Below, piece by piece: positions 52,273-62,266 of a DNA stretch of 64,000 bases. Within the stretch, counting starts at the first letter, position 1, and each line of letters starts with the position of its first letter. Position numbers and translations under genes: made by a program. The notes below the pieces were generated by a model that was not told the origin of the DNA, made no database searches, and saw only the letters and a list, made by a program, of their open reading frames with translations. The DNA comes from Streptomyces sp. Root1304 (GTDB lineage: Bacteria; Actinomycetota; Actinomycetes; Streptomycetales; Streptomycetaceae): positions 336,485 through 400,484 of the forward strand of contig NZ_LMEP01000023.1 of NCBI RefSeq assembly GCF_001426405.1, read 5' to 3'.

Positions 52273-52917
52273 TCAGGTGACCAGTTGGTAGATGCTCGCG
52301 CCCGTCACCCACAGGCCGGCGAGCAGGGAGAGCGTGACGATCAGCTGCTCCTGGTGCTGTGACAGCCAGTTCCGCAGGGCGTTCAGCCGGGCTTGGGCGG
52401 CCGCGGGTGCCCAGACCACGTACATCTCCATGACGATGAGGCTGAGGGTGGCCAGCAGACAGTAGCCGGTCAGCGCGAGCCAGTCGCCGGAGGTGGAGAG
52501 GTTCGCCCCGAGCGCCGTCGCGGCACCGGCGCCGACCAGTCCCCAGGGCTGCAGCAGCCACGCCAGGCCGGCAGCCGTGACCCAGGAGGCGTTGTCGATC
52601 CGGGCGGCCCAGCGCGGTGGGCCGTGCGGGCGGGGCGGCCTGCGCTGCCGGTGCGCACCGTACAGCACCAGCGCCAGGCCGATGGCGAGTTTCGCGGCGA
52701 TCGCGGCGGTCGAGGGCGTGCTGTGGCGGGCCGGGGGCTGTCCACCGGTCAGCAGCACCACGACGGCGATCACGGCGATCAGGTTGGCCAGCCACGACAA
52801 CAGGAACGCCAGGCCCTGACGGACGCCGCGCCGCGAGGAGAGCAGCAGGATGAAGGCGCTGTTGTGCAAAGGCCCCAGGGTGATGGCCGTACCGATCACC
52901 ACCAGGTCGAGGACCAT
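52273..52917 (-). CDS. GAP-family (Sap/LysE-like) membrane protein
   Basis: A 214-residue membrane protein with six predicted helices. The opening, MVLDLVVIGTAITLGPLHNSAFILLLSSRRGVRQG, is typical of GAP/Sap proteins, which relate to the LysE fold and are thought to move small molecules or lipids. A polar loop RQRRPPRPHGPPRW links the halves. It follows the gadB gene on the same strand at a distance of 202 bases and could export a product, but this is only a guess. Confidence 0.82.
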   Translation of the reverse strand: MVLDLVVIGTAITLGPLHNSAFILLLSSRRGVRQGLAFLLSWLANLIAVIAVVVLLTGGQPPARHSTPSTAAIAAKLAIGLALVLYGAHRQRRPPRPHGPPRWAARIDNASWVTAAGLAWLLQPWGLVGAGAATALGANLSTSGDWLALTGYCLLATLSLIVMEMYVVWAPAAAQARLNALRNWLSQHQEQLIVTLSLLAGLWVTGASIYQLVT

Positions 52918-53119
52918 CGGACCAGTCGCTCCCGTGAGCGTCAGGGCTGTCCGCCACCCAGGGACTGGGCACCGGTCGGCGAGGGGACGCGGCGCCGCTA
53001 CGGCGCCGCATCCAGACTGTGCAGGCCAGGGCCCGACGGGTCAAGGAGGCCACGCCCATGAAGCCCTGCCGGTCCGTTCACGGCGGGAATCGGCTCCGGC
53101 CGTCGCCCCGACTCCGCCG

Positions 53120-54529
53120 TCAGTGGTGGAAGCTGACGCGGTCCGAGTCGTGCGGGCGCTTGCCGTCGAGGTGCTTGATCGCCCGGCGCATGTCTTCGGC
53201 GAGGAGTTCGATCGCGTCCCGGTCGACGCCGTGCCGCACGAGTACGCGCTGGATCACGGTCTCCTGGCGGTCCGGCGGGAGCGGGTAGGACGGGACCTGC
53301 CAGCCGCGCATGCGGAGCTGGTCGGACAAGTCGTACAGGGTCCAGCCGACCGAGCTCGGGTCGGTCAGTGTCCAGGAGACGGCGGGAAGCGCTCCGAGGC
53401 CGTCGTAGAGCAGGGTGAAGGGGCCCATCTCCTCGACCTGCCGCGCCAGATGCTGAGCGGTGTCGGCGCATGCCTGGTAGACGCGCCGGTATCCCTCGCG
53501 GCCCAGGCGCAGGAACATGAAGTACTGGGCGACCACCTGCCCGCCGGGGCGGGAGAAGTTCAGGGCGAGGGTGGGCATGTCGCCGCCGAGGTAGTCGACG
53601 TGGAAGACCAGGTCCTTCGGCAACGCCGCCTCGTCGCGCCACAGGGCCCAGCCCACGCCGAGGGGGGCCATGCCGTACTTGTGGCCGGAGGCGTTGATCG
53701 AAGCGACCCGGGGCAGGCGGAAGTCCCACGGAAGGTCGGGGTGGAGGAAGGGCGCGATGAACCCGCCCGAGGCCGCGTCGACGTGCAGGGGGACATCGAG
53801 ACCGGTCTCCGCCTGGATGCGGTCGAGTTCGGCCGCGATCTCCGCCACCGGCTCGTAGGTGCAGGTGTAGGTCACCCCGAGGATCGCCACGACGCCGATG
53901 GTGTTCTCGTCCACGTAGTCGCGCACCTGATGGGCCTGCAGTCCGGTCGCGCCCTGCTCCACCGGCACTTGGCGCAGTTCGACGTCGAAGTAGCGGGCGA
54001 ACTTCTCCCAGCACACCTGTACCGGCCCGCACACCAGGTTCGGCCGGTCCGTCGGCTGTCCTGCGGCGCGCCTGCGGTCGCGCCACCGCCACTTCAGGGC
54101 GAGGCCGCACAGCATGGCGGCTTCACTGGATCCGGTGGTGGAGCAGCCGACGGCGGGTTCGGGCCTGTCGGAGGTGACGGGGGCGTGCCACAGGTGGGCG
54201 AGGATGTTGACGCACCGGGCTTCGATCTCCGCGGTCTGCGGGTATTCGTCCTTGTCGACGATGTTCTTGTCGAGGCACAGGTCCATCAGACGGCGGACCT
54301 CGTCGTCGGTCCACGTGGTGCAGAACGTGGCGAGGTTCTGTGCCGCGTTGCCGTCGAGCAGCAGCTCGTTGCGCAGCAACTGGTAGACCACCTTGGGGGG
54401 CGCCGGCAGATCCGGCATGGCTCGCTTGGACAGGGGCTTCTCACTGAGCGGCGACGTGAAGATGTCGGCAGCCGAGTCTGCGGCCGACTCCCTGGCGTTG
54501 TGCAGAGCCACTGTGGGCACCTCTCGCAT
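53120..54529 (-). CDS. gadB: Glutamate decarboxylase
   Basis: A 469-residue PLP-dependent decarboxylase that would turn L-glutamate into GABA and CO2. TTGSSEAAMLCGLALK (about 131-146) and DAASGGFIAPFLHPDLPWDFR (D251) are substrate and cofactor contacts, and SGHKYGMAPLGVGW holds the PLP Lys284. Length and motifs match bacterial GadB fully. The C-terminus (SDRVSFHH) is shorter than the pH-sensing tail of E. coli GadB but ends in the His pair. No glutamate/GABA antiporter gene lies next to it. Its base usage is slightly less GC-skewed than the neighbours. Confidence 0.95.
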   Translation of the reverse strand: MREVPTVALHNARESAADSAADIFTSPLSEKPLSKRAMPDLPAPPKVVYQLLRNELLLDGNAAQNLATFCTTWTDDEVRRLMDLCLDKNIVDKDEYPQTAEIEARCVNILAHLWHAPVTSDRPEPAVGCSTTGSSEAAMLCGLALKWRWRDRRRAAGQPTDRPNLVCGPVQVCWEKFARYFDVELRQVPVEQGATGLQAHQVRDYVDENTIGVVAILGVTYTCTYEPVAEIAAELDRIQAETGLDVPLHVDAASGGFIAPFLHPDLPWDFRLPRVASINASGHKYGMAPLGVGWALWRDEAALPKDLVFHVDYLGGDMPTLALNFSRPGGQVVAQYFMFLRLGREGYRRVYQACADTAQHLARQVEEMGPFTLLYDGLGALPAVSWTLTDPSSVGWTLYDLSDQLRMRGWQVPSYPLPPDRQETVIQRVLVRHGVDRDAIELLAEDMRRAIKHLDGKRPHDSDRVSFHH

Positions 54530-54937
54530 CGTCCTACCGTGTCCCTCGGAGGCTATGGGCGGGCACCGGGGTCCGACAGCGGGAGTCGTCCACCTGGGGT
54601 ACGCGCGGGGGAGACGGCAGGGTCAATGCCGGTCCGGGGCGCCGCGCGTTCGCGTACAGCGCGCGAACGGGGCACGCGCCCAGGCCTCGGCAGCGTCGGC
54701 TGCCGAGGCCGAGACCGAGGGGGCACGGACCGCTTCTGACGCGACGCCGGCGAAGGCCGAGGGGCTGCGGTCGAGAGCCCGGCGCCCGGCGGAGCGCGGG
54801 TGGCTGCTCCTGGAGACGTTGGGGTGTTCAGTGCCGTCCGGCGGACCGCGGCCGTCCCGGACGCCGGCTCACCGCCTCGCTGGTGGCGGGCAGGTTCTCA
54901 TGGTCCCGGCCGGACGGATCGCTACGGGCAACAACAC
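54530..54937. other. Gene-free stretch upstream of gadB
   Basis: About 400 bases with no convincing gene. A perfect 12-bp stem GGCCTCGGCAGC/GCTGCCGAGGCC with loop GTCG lies at 54683-54710, and a dyad CGTTCGCG/CGCGAACG with a 7-base spacer at 54647-54669. The first could terminate the upstream GNAT transcript, and the second could be an operator of gadB, which is transcribed leftward from this region. Confidence 0.5.
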
Positions 54938-55441
54938 TTACGAGCCGGGATGCTCCGGCAGGGCGAGCCAGTCCGACCAGGAGATCTCGCGGCCGAGGAA
55001 GCGCGGCTGCTCGAACGGCCAGTCGGCGGCGATCCACTGCGGCACCAGCGCGTCGAAGGCCTGCTCGACCTTGCTGCCCACCAGCTCGTCCACCACCCAC
55101 CAGGAGATCTCGCCGTCCGCGCCGGCCCTCTCCGGTGGGTCGATGTAGACACAGCCGAGCAGCGCTGTCTCCGCCGCGTCGAGCAGCGCGTAGTTGAAGG
55201 ACTGGTGTGCGGCGATCTCCTTCTCGTGCCGCAACAGGTCGGCCCGGTCGGCCTCGTAGGTCATGGTGGCCGCAGGCCAGCCCCAGGCCGGGCCGAAGAT
55301 GGTCCACAGCCGCTCGCGCGAACCCATCACAGCCGGATAGTCGAGCGGGGCGTCCGCCTCCCGGATCGGCCGCAGGTGATGGCCACCGCCAGGCAGCGGT
55401 ACCAGGACGGGATGGACGAAGTCATCGGGAAGCCAGCTCAT
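54938..55441 (-). CDS. GNAT-like acetyltransferase
   Basis: A 167-residue protein: LPGGGHHLRPIREADAPLDYPAVMGSRERLW at the start and FNYALLDAAETALLGCVYIDPPERAG in the middle are those of GNAT-fold proteins, but the acetyl-CoA loop R-G-x-G is not evident; EISWWVVDELVGSKVEQAF takes its place, as in a Streptomyces subgroup annotated only as acetyltransferase-like. Activity is uncertain. The ATG at 55441 has only GGGCGAC upstream. Confidence 0.72.
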   Translation of the reverse strand: MSWLPDDFVHPVLVPLPGGGHHLRPIREADAPLDYPAVMGSRERLWTIFGPAWGWPAATMTYEADRADLLRHEKEIAAHQSFNYALLDAAETALLGCVYIDPPERAGADGEISWWVVDELVGSKVEQAFDALVPQWIAADWPFEQPRFLGREISWSDWLALPEHPGS

Positions 55442-55660
55442 GTCGCCCGACCGTAGCAGCGCACGGCCGTGAGCTCCCCCGGATTTTCCCCGCATACCGC
55501 CAGGCCCTGCGCTCATCGCGGGCAGGGCCCGCGATCATCCGATCCGGACTCCCGTCGATCGACAGACTCCATGATCGGTATGGCAACGGCTTCTCATTCG
55601 ATGGACTTGCTTGATCCAGAGTGGACTTCCACCGGACCTCCGACCGTTCCGGACCCGTGC

Positions 55661-56377
55661 TCAGCGGTGTTCGGGGTTCTCGAAGTCGAAGCGGCAGCCC
55701 GCGTCCCATTCCGAGCGCTGGTTGCCGTGCGCCGGGATGCCGCCGGCGTCCTTGAGCATGCGGGCGAGGTGGAGCTGGTTCCACGTCATGAAGGTGGTGT
55801 TGCGGTTGGTGAAGTCGTTCTCCGGGCCACCCGAGCCCTCGTCCAGGTACGACGGGCCCGGTCCGGCCGGGCCGACCCAGCCCGCGTCAGCCTGCGGCGG
55901 GAGCACGTATCCCAGGTGCTGGAGGCTGTAGAGGACGTTCATCGCGCAGTGCTTGGCGCCGTCCTCGTTGCCGGTGATCAGACAGCCGCCCACGCGACCG
56001 TAGTACGCGTACTGGCCCTGCTCGTTCAGGATCGACGAGCAGGCGTACAACCGCTCGATGACCCTCTTCATGACCGAGGAGTTGTCGCCCAGCCACACAG
56101 GCCCCGCCAGGGTGAGGATGTCGGCGGCCATCACCTGTGAGTAGATCACCGGCCACTCGTCCGTCTCCCACCCGTGCTCCGTCATGTCCGGCCAGACACC
56201 GGTCGCGATGTCGATGTCCACCGCCCTGAGCACCTCGACCCGCACGCCCTGGCGCTCCATGATGCCGGTGCTGATGTCGATCAGCCCCTGTGTATGGCTG
56301 CGCTCCGGGGAACGTTTCAGGGTGCAGTTGATCACCAGGGCGCGCAGGTCGGCGTACGACGTCGTTGAGTCCGGCAC
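55661..56377 (-). CDS. Flavodoxin-like NAD(P)H:FMN oxidoreductase
   Basis: A 238-residue flavodoxin-fold reductase. LRALVINCTLKRSPERSHTQGLI is the phosphate-binding loop for FMN, and ADILTLAGPVWLGDNSSVMKRVIERL and GGCLITGNEDGAKHC are conserved in the NADPH-dependent FMN reductase family. It probably reduces quinones or other small molecules. The GTG at 56377 follows AGGAGG by 5 bases, a strong start; an upstream ATG has no such site. Convergent dyads at 55504-55530 follow the gene. Confidence 0.9.
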   Translation of the reverse strand: MPDSTTSYADLRALVINCTLKRSPERSHTQGLIDISTGIMERQGVRVEVLRAVDIDIATGVWPDMTEHGWETDEWPVIYSQVMAADILTLAGPVWLGDNSSVMKRVIERLYACSSILNEQGQYAYYGRVGGCLITGNEDGAKHCAMNVLYSLQHLGYVLPPQADAGWVGPAGPGPSYLDEGSGGPENDFTNRNTTFMTWNQLHLARMLKDAGGIPAHGNQRSEWDAGCRFDFENPEHR

Positions 56378-56740
56378 GGAATCCTCCTCCATACGCTCCG
56401 GGGTTCCGGACGTGAGGGCACCGGAGATCTCCCAGGACAGCTCACCAGGCCTACGCCCCGGGCGCTCGCGGAGCTGGGCCGGTTGCCTGACCGTCCGCCC
56501 TCCGGTCCGCCGGCCACCCGCTCGTGATCGCGCGGCCGAACGCCGCCCGGCGGTGGGGGCCGGACCCACCCCGCCCCGGCCCCCACCGCCGAAAACCCGC
56601 TGGTTAGAGTGGTGCGAGGTTGCGCCGCCGCACCAAGGCCAGGCGCGAGACCGGGCCGACTGTCGACCACAGGGTCCCGTACGACCACCCGCCCCCGTCT
56701 CGTCCGGCCGATGGCCGCCTGCCCCGGAAACACAGCCCCC

Positions 56741-57328
56741 ATGCGTACCGACACCGCCCTGCGCCCGGAACCCGCCCCGGCCGCCACCGCACCCGATGAG
56801 ACCGTCGCCGCCCCCGCGAGCCGACGCTCCCCGCTGGCACGGATCGCCGGCCGGGCCCCGGCGAGCCCCGCGCCCGCCGCCGCCGCGCACAACATAGGTG
56901 CCGTCACGACCGCCCTGCTGGGGCTCGTCGCGCTCGGCGCCGCGCTCCACGAGCCGGTCCTGATACCGCCGCTCGCCGCCAGCGCCACCCTGGTGCACTG
57001 CGCCCCCGCGCTGCCCCTCGCCCAGCCCCGCAGCGTGATCGTCGGGCACCTCCTCGGTGCCGCCGCCGGCTACGGGATGGCGGCCGTCGCGCAGGGCAGC
57101 GCCTGGGCCGCCGCCCTGGCCGCCGGCATCACCCTCGCCCTGACGACCCTCGCCAGGACCCCGCACGCGGCCGCCTGTGCCACCGCCGTCATCGTGGTGC
57201 TCCAGGCGCCCGCGCCGGGCCGGTTCGTCCCCCTGCTGTTCGGCTCCACGGTCCTGCTCGTGCTCACCGCGTTCGCCGCCTCCCGCGTCCGGCGCGGAGC
57301 CCCGAGGTACCCCGCCTACTGGTGGTGA
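56741..57328 (+). CDS. HPP-family membrane protein
   Basis: A 195-residue membrane protein with an Ala/Pro-rich 55-residue start, then four or five helices. LHEPVLIPPLAASATLVHCAPALPLAQPRSVIVGHLLGAAAG is the HPP signature (P-P-x-A-A-S-x-x-L, then QPR). HPP proteins have been linked to nitrite transport in chloroplasts; the substrate here is unknown. ATG codons at 56711 and 56741 are possible, and the ribosome site is weak for both. The SulP gene follows 284 bases later, a useful hint at anion transport. Confidence 0.88.
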   Translation: MRTDTALRPEPAPAATAPDETVAAPASRRSPLARIAGRAPASPAPAAAAHNIGAVTTALLGLVALGAALHEPVLIPPLAASATLVHCAPALPLAQPRSVIVGHLLGAAAGYGMAAVAQGSAWAAALAAGITLALTTLARTPHAAACATAVIVVLQAPAPGRFVPLLFGSTVLLVLTAFAASRVRRGAPRYPAYWW

Positions 57329-57612
57329 CGCGCCCCGGGCCCGCCCGGCCCGCCGTCGTGCGCCCCGGTGCGGCGGCCGTACGCCCCGTCCGGCGCGGGT
57401 GAGCGGGCGCCAGCGGCGGATGCGCCCCCGGGGCGCCGCACCCCCGAGCGCCTTCCGCGTGGGTGATCGGGTCACGTTCCGGCGGGTTCAGGCCGGAAGG
57501 CCCGACCGTGGGCCGAGTGCCCGAAACCGGAGCCGTGCCGCCGTACTACCGTGCACGGGCCGTCGCTCGCCCTCGCTCGGTGACACGCGTGAACTGAAGG
57601 GGAGAGAACCGT

Positions 57613-59172
57613 ATGCCGTCCTCCTTGCCCCGTCTCCGGCACGACCTCCGACAGCGGCTCACTCACGGACCCCGACAGCACCTCCGCCACGACGTCGCGG
57701 CGTCCTTCGTCGTGTTCCTGGTGGCCCTGCCCCTCTGCATCGGCGTCGCCGTCGCGTCCGGTGTCCCCGCCGAACTCGGACTGATCACCGGCATCGTCGG
57801 CGGCCTCGTCACCGGGCTCATGCGCGGCAGCAGCCTCCAGGTCTCCGGGCCGGCCGCCGGTCTGACCGTGCTCGTCTTCGAGGCGGTGCGGACCCTGGGC
57901 CTCCCCGGGCTCGGCGTCGCCGTCCTCCTCGCCGGTCTCCTCCAGGTCGCCCTGGGCCTGCTGCGATGGGGCCGCTGGTTCCGGGCCATCTCGCTCTCGG
58001 TCGTCGAGGGCATGCTCGCCGGCATCGGGCTCGTCATCGTCGCCGGCCAGCTGTACGCGGCGGCCGGCGTCGCCGCCCCCGCCTCGGGCCCGGCCCGGCT
58101 CGCCGGGCTCCCGGCCGCCCTGTGGCGGGTGGCCGGCGGCGCCGTCACCCCGGCTCCGCTCGCCGTCGCCGCCGGCACGGTCCTGGTCATCGTGGGGTGG
58201 CGGTACGTGCCGCCGCGCGTCCGCGTCGTGCCGGGCGCGCTGGCCGCCGTCCTGCTCGCGGCCCTCGCGACCGCGCTGTTCGGTCTGCCGGTCGCGACGG
58301 TGCGGGTGGACGGGGTGCCGGCCGCCGTCCGGCTGCCCGGGGCGGAGGCGTTCGCCGCGATCGGGGACGTCGCGCTGCTCGGCACGGCCCTCGCCTTCGC
58401 GCTGATCGCCTCGGCGGAGTCGCTGTTCGGCGCGGCGGCCGTGGACCGGCTGCACGACGGACCACGCACCGACTACGACAGGGAACTGCTGGCCCAGGGC
58501 CTCGGCAACACGGTCTGCGGCCTGCTCGGCGCGCTGCCGATGACGGCGGTGGTCGTGCGCAGCGCGGCCAACGTCCGGGCGGGCGCGAGGACCAGGGCGT
58601 CCCGGGTGCTGCACGGGCTGTGGCTGCTGCTGTTCGCGGTGCTGCTGCCCGGCACCCTGGAGTACGTGCCGCTGGCGGCTCTCGCGGGCATCCTCGTCCA
58701 CGCCGGCTGGAAGCTGATCCCCTTCAGGGCGGTGGTCGCGCTGTGGCGCGGTCACCGCGGCGAGGCGCTCGTCCTGGTGGTCACGGCCGGGGCGATCGTC
58801 GGCGTGAGCATGCTCGAAGGGGTGCTGATCGGGCTGGCCCTCTCCGTGGGCAAGGCGGCCTGGGACGCCTCGCACCTCCGGGTGGACCGTACCGACGACG
58901 GCCTCGGCCCGGCGCGGGTGACCCTGTCGGGGAACGCGAACTTCCTGCGGCTGCCGAAGATGCTCGACGTGCTCGAAGCACTGCCCCGGGACCGGCCGGT
59001 CGACCTGGACCTCTCCGGGCTCCACCACCTGGACCACGCCTGCCGGGCGGCGCTGGAGGGCTGGGCCGCGCGTCACTGCACGGCGGGCCCGGAGGCCGTA
59101 CGCCTGCACGCGCTGCCGGAGCGCCGCCCCGCCCGGCCCGCCGACGGCGAGGAGGTCGGGGCGGCGCCCTGA
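57613..59172 (+). CDS. SulP-family anion transporter
   Basis: A 519-residue SLC26/SulP protein with 10-12 helices and a C-terminal STAS domain. ASFVVFLVALPLCIGVAVASGVPAELGLITGIVGG and GSSLQVSGPAAG are the classic SulP core motifs, and RVTLSGNANFLRLPKMLDVLEALP with LDLSGLHHLDHAC is STAS. The carried anion could be sulfate, bicarbonate or other; no carbonic anhydrase domain is fused. AAGGGGAGAG precedes the ATG. It converges on the endonuclease gene with only 4 bases between. Confidence 0.93.
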   Translation: MPSSLPRLRHDLRQRLTHGPRQHLRHDVAASFVVFLVALPLCIGVAVASGVPAELGLITGIVGGLVTGLMRGSSLQVSGPAAGLTVLVFEAVRTLGLPGLGVAVLLAGLLQVALGLLRWGRWFRAISLSVVEGMLAGIGLVIVAGQLYAAAGVAAPASGPARLAGLPAALWRVAGGAVTPAPLAVAAGTVLVIVGWRYVPPRVRVVPGALAAVLLAALATALFGLPVATVRVDGVPAAVRLPGAEAFAAIGDVALLGTALAFALIASAESLFGAAAVDRLHDGPRTDYDRELLAQGLGNTVCGLLGALPMTAVVVRSAANVRAGARTRASRVLHGLWLLLFAVLLPGTLEYVPLAALAGILVHAGWKLIPFRAVVALWRGHRGEALVLVVTAGAIVGVSMLEGVLIGLALSVGKAAWDASHLRVDRTDDGLGPARVTLSGNANFLRLPKMLDVLEALPRDRPVDLDLSGLHHLDHACRAALEGWAARHCTAGPEAVRLHALPERRPARPADGEEVGAAP

Positions 59173-59176
59173 GCCG

Positions 59177-59983
59177 CTACCAGATCGCCTCGACCCACTC
59201 CGGGTGGTCGATGAAGGGGTTCCGGTTGTGCTGGTAGGTGGTGTAGATGACGTCGTTGCGGCGCTCCTCGAAGGCGCTCGGCGGGTCCTGCTCGTTCCAC
59301 TGCTTCAGGACCGAGAGGCGGCCGTGGAAGGGGACGCTGCCGTTGCTCGTCGAGTCGTTGGGCTCCAGGTCGGGCCAGCCGTCGCCGCCCTCGTAGCGGA
59401 CGGCCATGTAGAGGATCATCCGGGCCACGTCGCCCTTGTCGGCGTCGCGCGGCTCGAAGGAGTCGCTGTCCGTGTAGCTGCCGGGGGCGCCGCTGACCGG
59501 GCTGCCGCCGTTGTCGAAGTCCTTGTTGCCCCGGGTGCTGTTGACCTGGACGTCCGCCGCGCGCAGGTGGTGGAGGTCGGTGCCGGGGCCGGCCGAGGTG
59601 CCGAAGTTGCCGTGGGACTGGGCCCAGGTGTGCTCGCGGTTCCAGTTGCCGACGGACCCGCCGTTGAGGCTCTTGGACCGTGAGGTGCCGCTGTACAGCA
59701 GGATGACGTTGCTGGTGTTGGCGGGGTCCTGGTCCGTGGTCTTGAGCGCGTTCCAGACGGCGTCGTAGGAGATCTTGGTCGTCTGGCCGCTGATGATGGT
59801 GTGCAGCGAGGACTTGAGGCCGGTGCCGGTCTTGCCTATCGCGTCCTTGTAGTACGTGCTGTCGTACGCGGTGGTCGTGGCGCTCGCGGGAGTCGCGGTG
59901 ACCGCGGGGAGCGTGATGCCGACGAGAGTGGCGGCGAGGGTCGTCGCCCACACCTTCCAACTGCCGATCCGCACAACGGACAT
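59177..59983 (-). CDS. Secreted endonuclease I (EndA/NucM type)
   Basis: A 268-residue extracellular nuclease. A signal peptide (WATTLAATLVGITLPAVTATPASA) precedes the domain. The beta-beta-alpha-metal core NREHTWAQSHGNFG, TDLHHLRAADVQVNSTRGN and the following Asn/Asp ligands are intact. It would degrade DNA non-specifically outside the cell for phosphate or during mycelial lysis. The ATG at 59983 is the only start that gives a full signal peptide, with GAAAGGG upstream. Confidence 0.93.
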   Translation of the reverse strand: MSVVRIGSWKVWATTLAATLVGITLPAVTATPASATTTAYDSTYYKDAIGKTGTGLKSSLHTIISGQTTKISYDAVWNALKTTDQDPANTSNVILLYSGTSRSKSLNGGSVGNWNREHTWAQSHGNFGTSAGPGTDLHHLRAADVQVNSTRGNKDFDNGGSPVSGAPGSYTDSDSFEPRDADKGDVARMILYMAVRYEGGDGWPDLEPNDSTSNGSVPFHGRLSVLKQWNEQDPPSAFEERRNDVIYTTYQHNRNPFIDHPEWVEAIW

Positions 59984-60183
59984 GGGGGCCCTTTCCCGAG
60001 GACGACACGCGGGGACGGCGGGCGCCGGGTCAACGGTCCCGCCGTTCTACGCGTGTTGACTTGGTGTCATCGGGAGAGTGGCACACGTCAGGTACCTGTC
60101 ATGTAACGAGGAGGAGGCTGTTCCATGACGTTCTCGTACACGACGCGACCGAACGGCCCCCGGGTGCCCGCGTCCTGGCGCGC

Positions 60184-60648
60184 TCAGCCGCCCCGGACGT
60201 CCACCGGCATCCCCTTCGGCTCCTTGATCCGCTTCATGATGATCTGCGAGTTGACCTCGGTGACCCCGGTCAGCGTCGTCAGCCGCTCGATCCACAGCCG
60301 CTCGTACGCCGCGAGGTCGGCCACCGCGATCCGCAGCAGACAGCCGGGGCTGCCGAACAGCCGGTACGCCTCGATGACGTCCGGCACGTCCTGGAGCGCC
60401 TCCTCGAAGGCCTCGACCGTCTCGCGGTCCCGGCGCACCTCCACGGAGACGAGGACCTCGAAGCCCCGCCCCACCGCCTCCGGATCGATGATCGCCCGGT
60501 AGCCCCGGATCACCCCGTCCTGCTCCAGCTGGCGCACCCGGCGCAGACAGGGGGACGGGCTGAGCCCCACCCGCTGGGCCAGCTCCTGGTTGCTCAGCCG
60601 GCCGTCGTCCTGGAGCTCGCGCAAGATGTGGAGATCGATTCGGTCCAT
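60184..60648 (-). CDS. Lrp/AsnC-family transcriptional regulator
   Basis: A 154-residue regulator with an N-terminal helix-turn-helix (DRIDLHILRELQDDGRLSNQELAQRVGLSPSPCLRRVRQLEQDGVI) and a C-terminal RAM ligand domain (VLVSVEVRRD, DVIEAYRLFGSPGCLLRIAVADL). Such proteins sense amino acids. It is divergent from L-asparaginase and so probably senses Asn or Asp. TAGATAAT lies just before the ATG at 60648, suggesting a leaderless message. Confidence 0.93.
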   Translation of the reverse strand: MDRIDLHILRELQDDGRLSNQELAQRVGLSPSPCLRRVRQLEQDGVIRGYRAIIDPEAVGRGFEVLVSVEVRRDRETVEAFEEALQDVPDVIEAYRLFGSPGCLLRIAVADLAAYERLWIERLTTLTGVTEVNSQIIMKRIKEPKGMPVDVRGG

Positions 60649-60691
60649 GGCGCAATTATCTACCACGCCGAAACCATTCACCGGGCAATTT

Positions 60692-60706
60692 CGCAATCGT
60701 CTTGCG
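60692..60706. promoter_or_regulatory. CGCAA-N5-TTGCG site between lrp-like gene and asparaginase
   Basis: A perfect 5-bp inverted repeat with 5-base spacer, in the middle of the 118-base divergent gap. Related GCAA half-sites occur at 60651 and 60685, both on the side of the regulator gene. It has the size expected for an Lrp/AsnC dimer and is probably the shared operator. Confidence 0.55.
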
Positions 60707-60766
60707 CGCCCTCTGACCTATCGTTGCGGAGCACGGAGACATCGGTACGAAGCAAGGACGGCAGCC

Positions 60767-61867
<1,101 letters not shown>

Positions 61868-61963
61868 CGCGGCCGACACCCCCAGAACCCCGGCTCGTGG
61901 GCGGCGCACCCCCCGCCCGCGAGCCGGAGCCAACCTCGCCGCGAACGCCGCCGCGCCGCCGGA

Positions 61964-62185
61964 GCCGTACGCCAGGAATCCCGGCGGCGTACGGACCGGG
62001 CACGGGCGTTGCACGCCGCTCGGGATCACGGTGCCGTACGGCCGGGGTCCGGGTGCCGTACGCCCTCCGGCCCCCGCCGTCGTACGCCCTGGTGCCGGCG
62101 CCCGATGCCGTACGCCCCGGACCACGGCGTCCCACGACCCCGGCACCCGGCGTCGTACAGCCTCGGCTCCCGCGTCGCACGGCCC
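61964..62185. repeat. Degenerate GCCGTACG repeat field between ansA and aspA
   Basis: In the 399-base gap the octamer GCCGTACG or a near copy (GTCGTACG, GCGTACGG, GTCGCACG) recurs about nine times, near 61964, 61985, 62033, 62055, 62079, 62107, 62129, 62152 and 62174. Spacing is mostly 22-28 bases, with one gap of 48. Each is flanked by CCCGG-like sequence. It is too irregular and short-spaced to be CRISPR. Nothing coding is supported here. The remainder of the gap is plain GC-rich DNA with an AGGAG before aspA. Confidence 0.65.
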
Positions 62186-62266
62186 TGCTCCCCGGCCCCC
62201 TCCGCGAGGCCCCGCGCCCCACATCCGCACCCCCTCCCTCCCCGTACCCCCAGGAGATCGGCACCC

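Noticed and set aside
57613..59172. Fused SulP-carbonic anhydrase
   Set aside because: The C-terminus is a short STAS domain; the cysteines and histidine of beta-carbonic anhydrase are absent.
61964..62185. CRISPR array between asparaginase and aspartase genes
   Set aside because: Repeats are only 8 bases, degenerate and irregularly spaced, and no cas genes are present.
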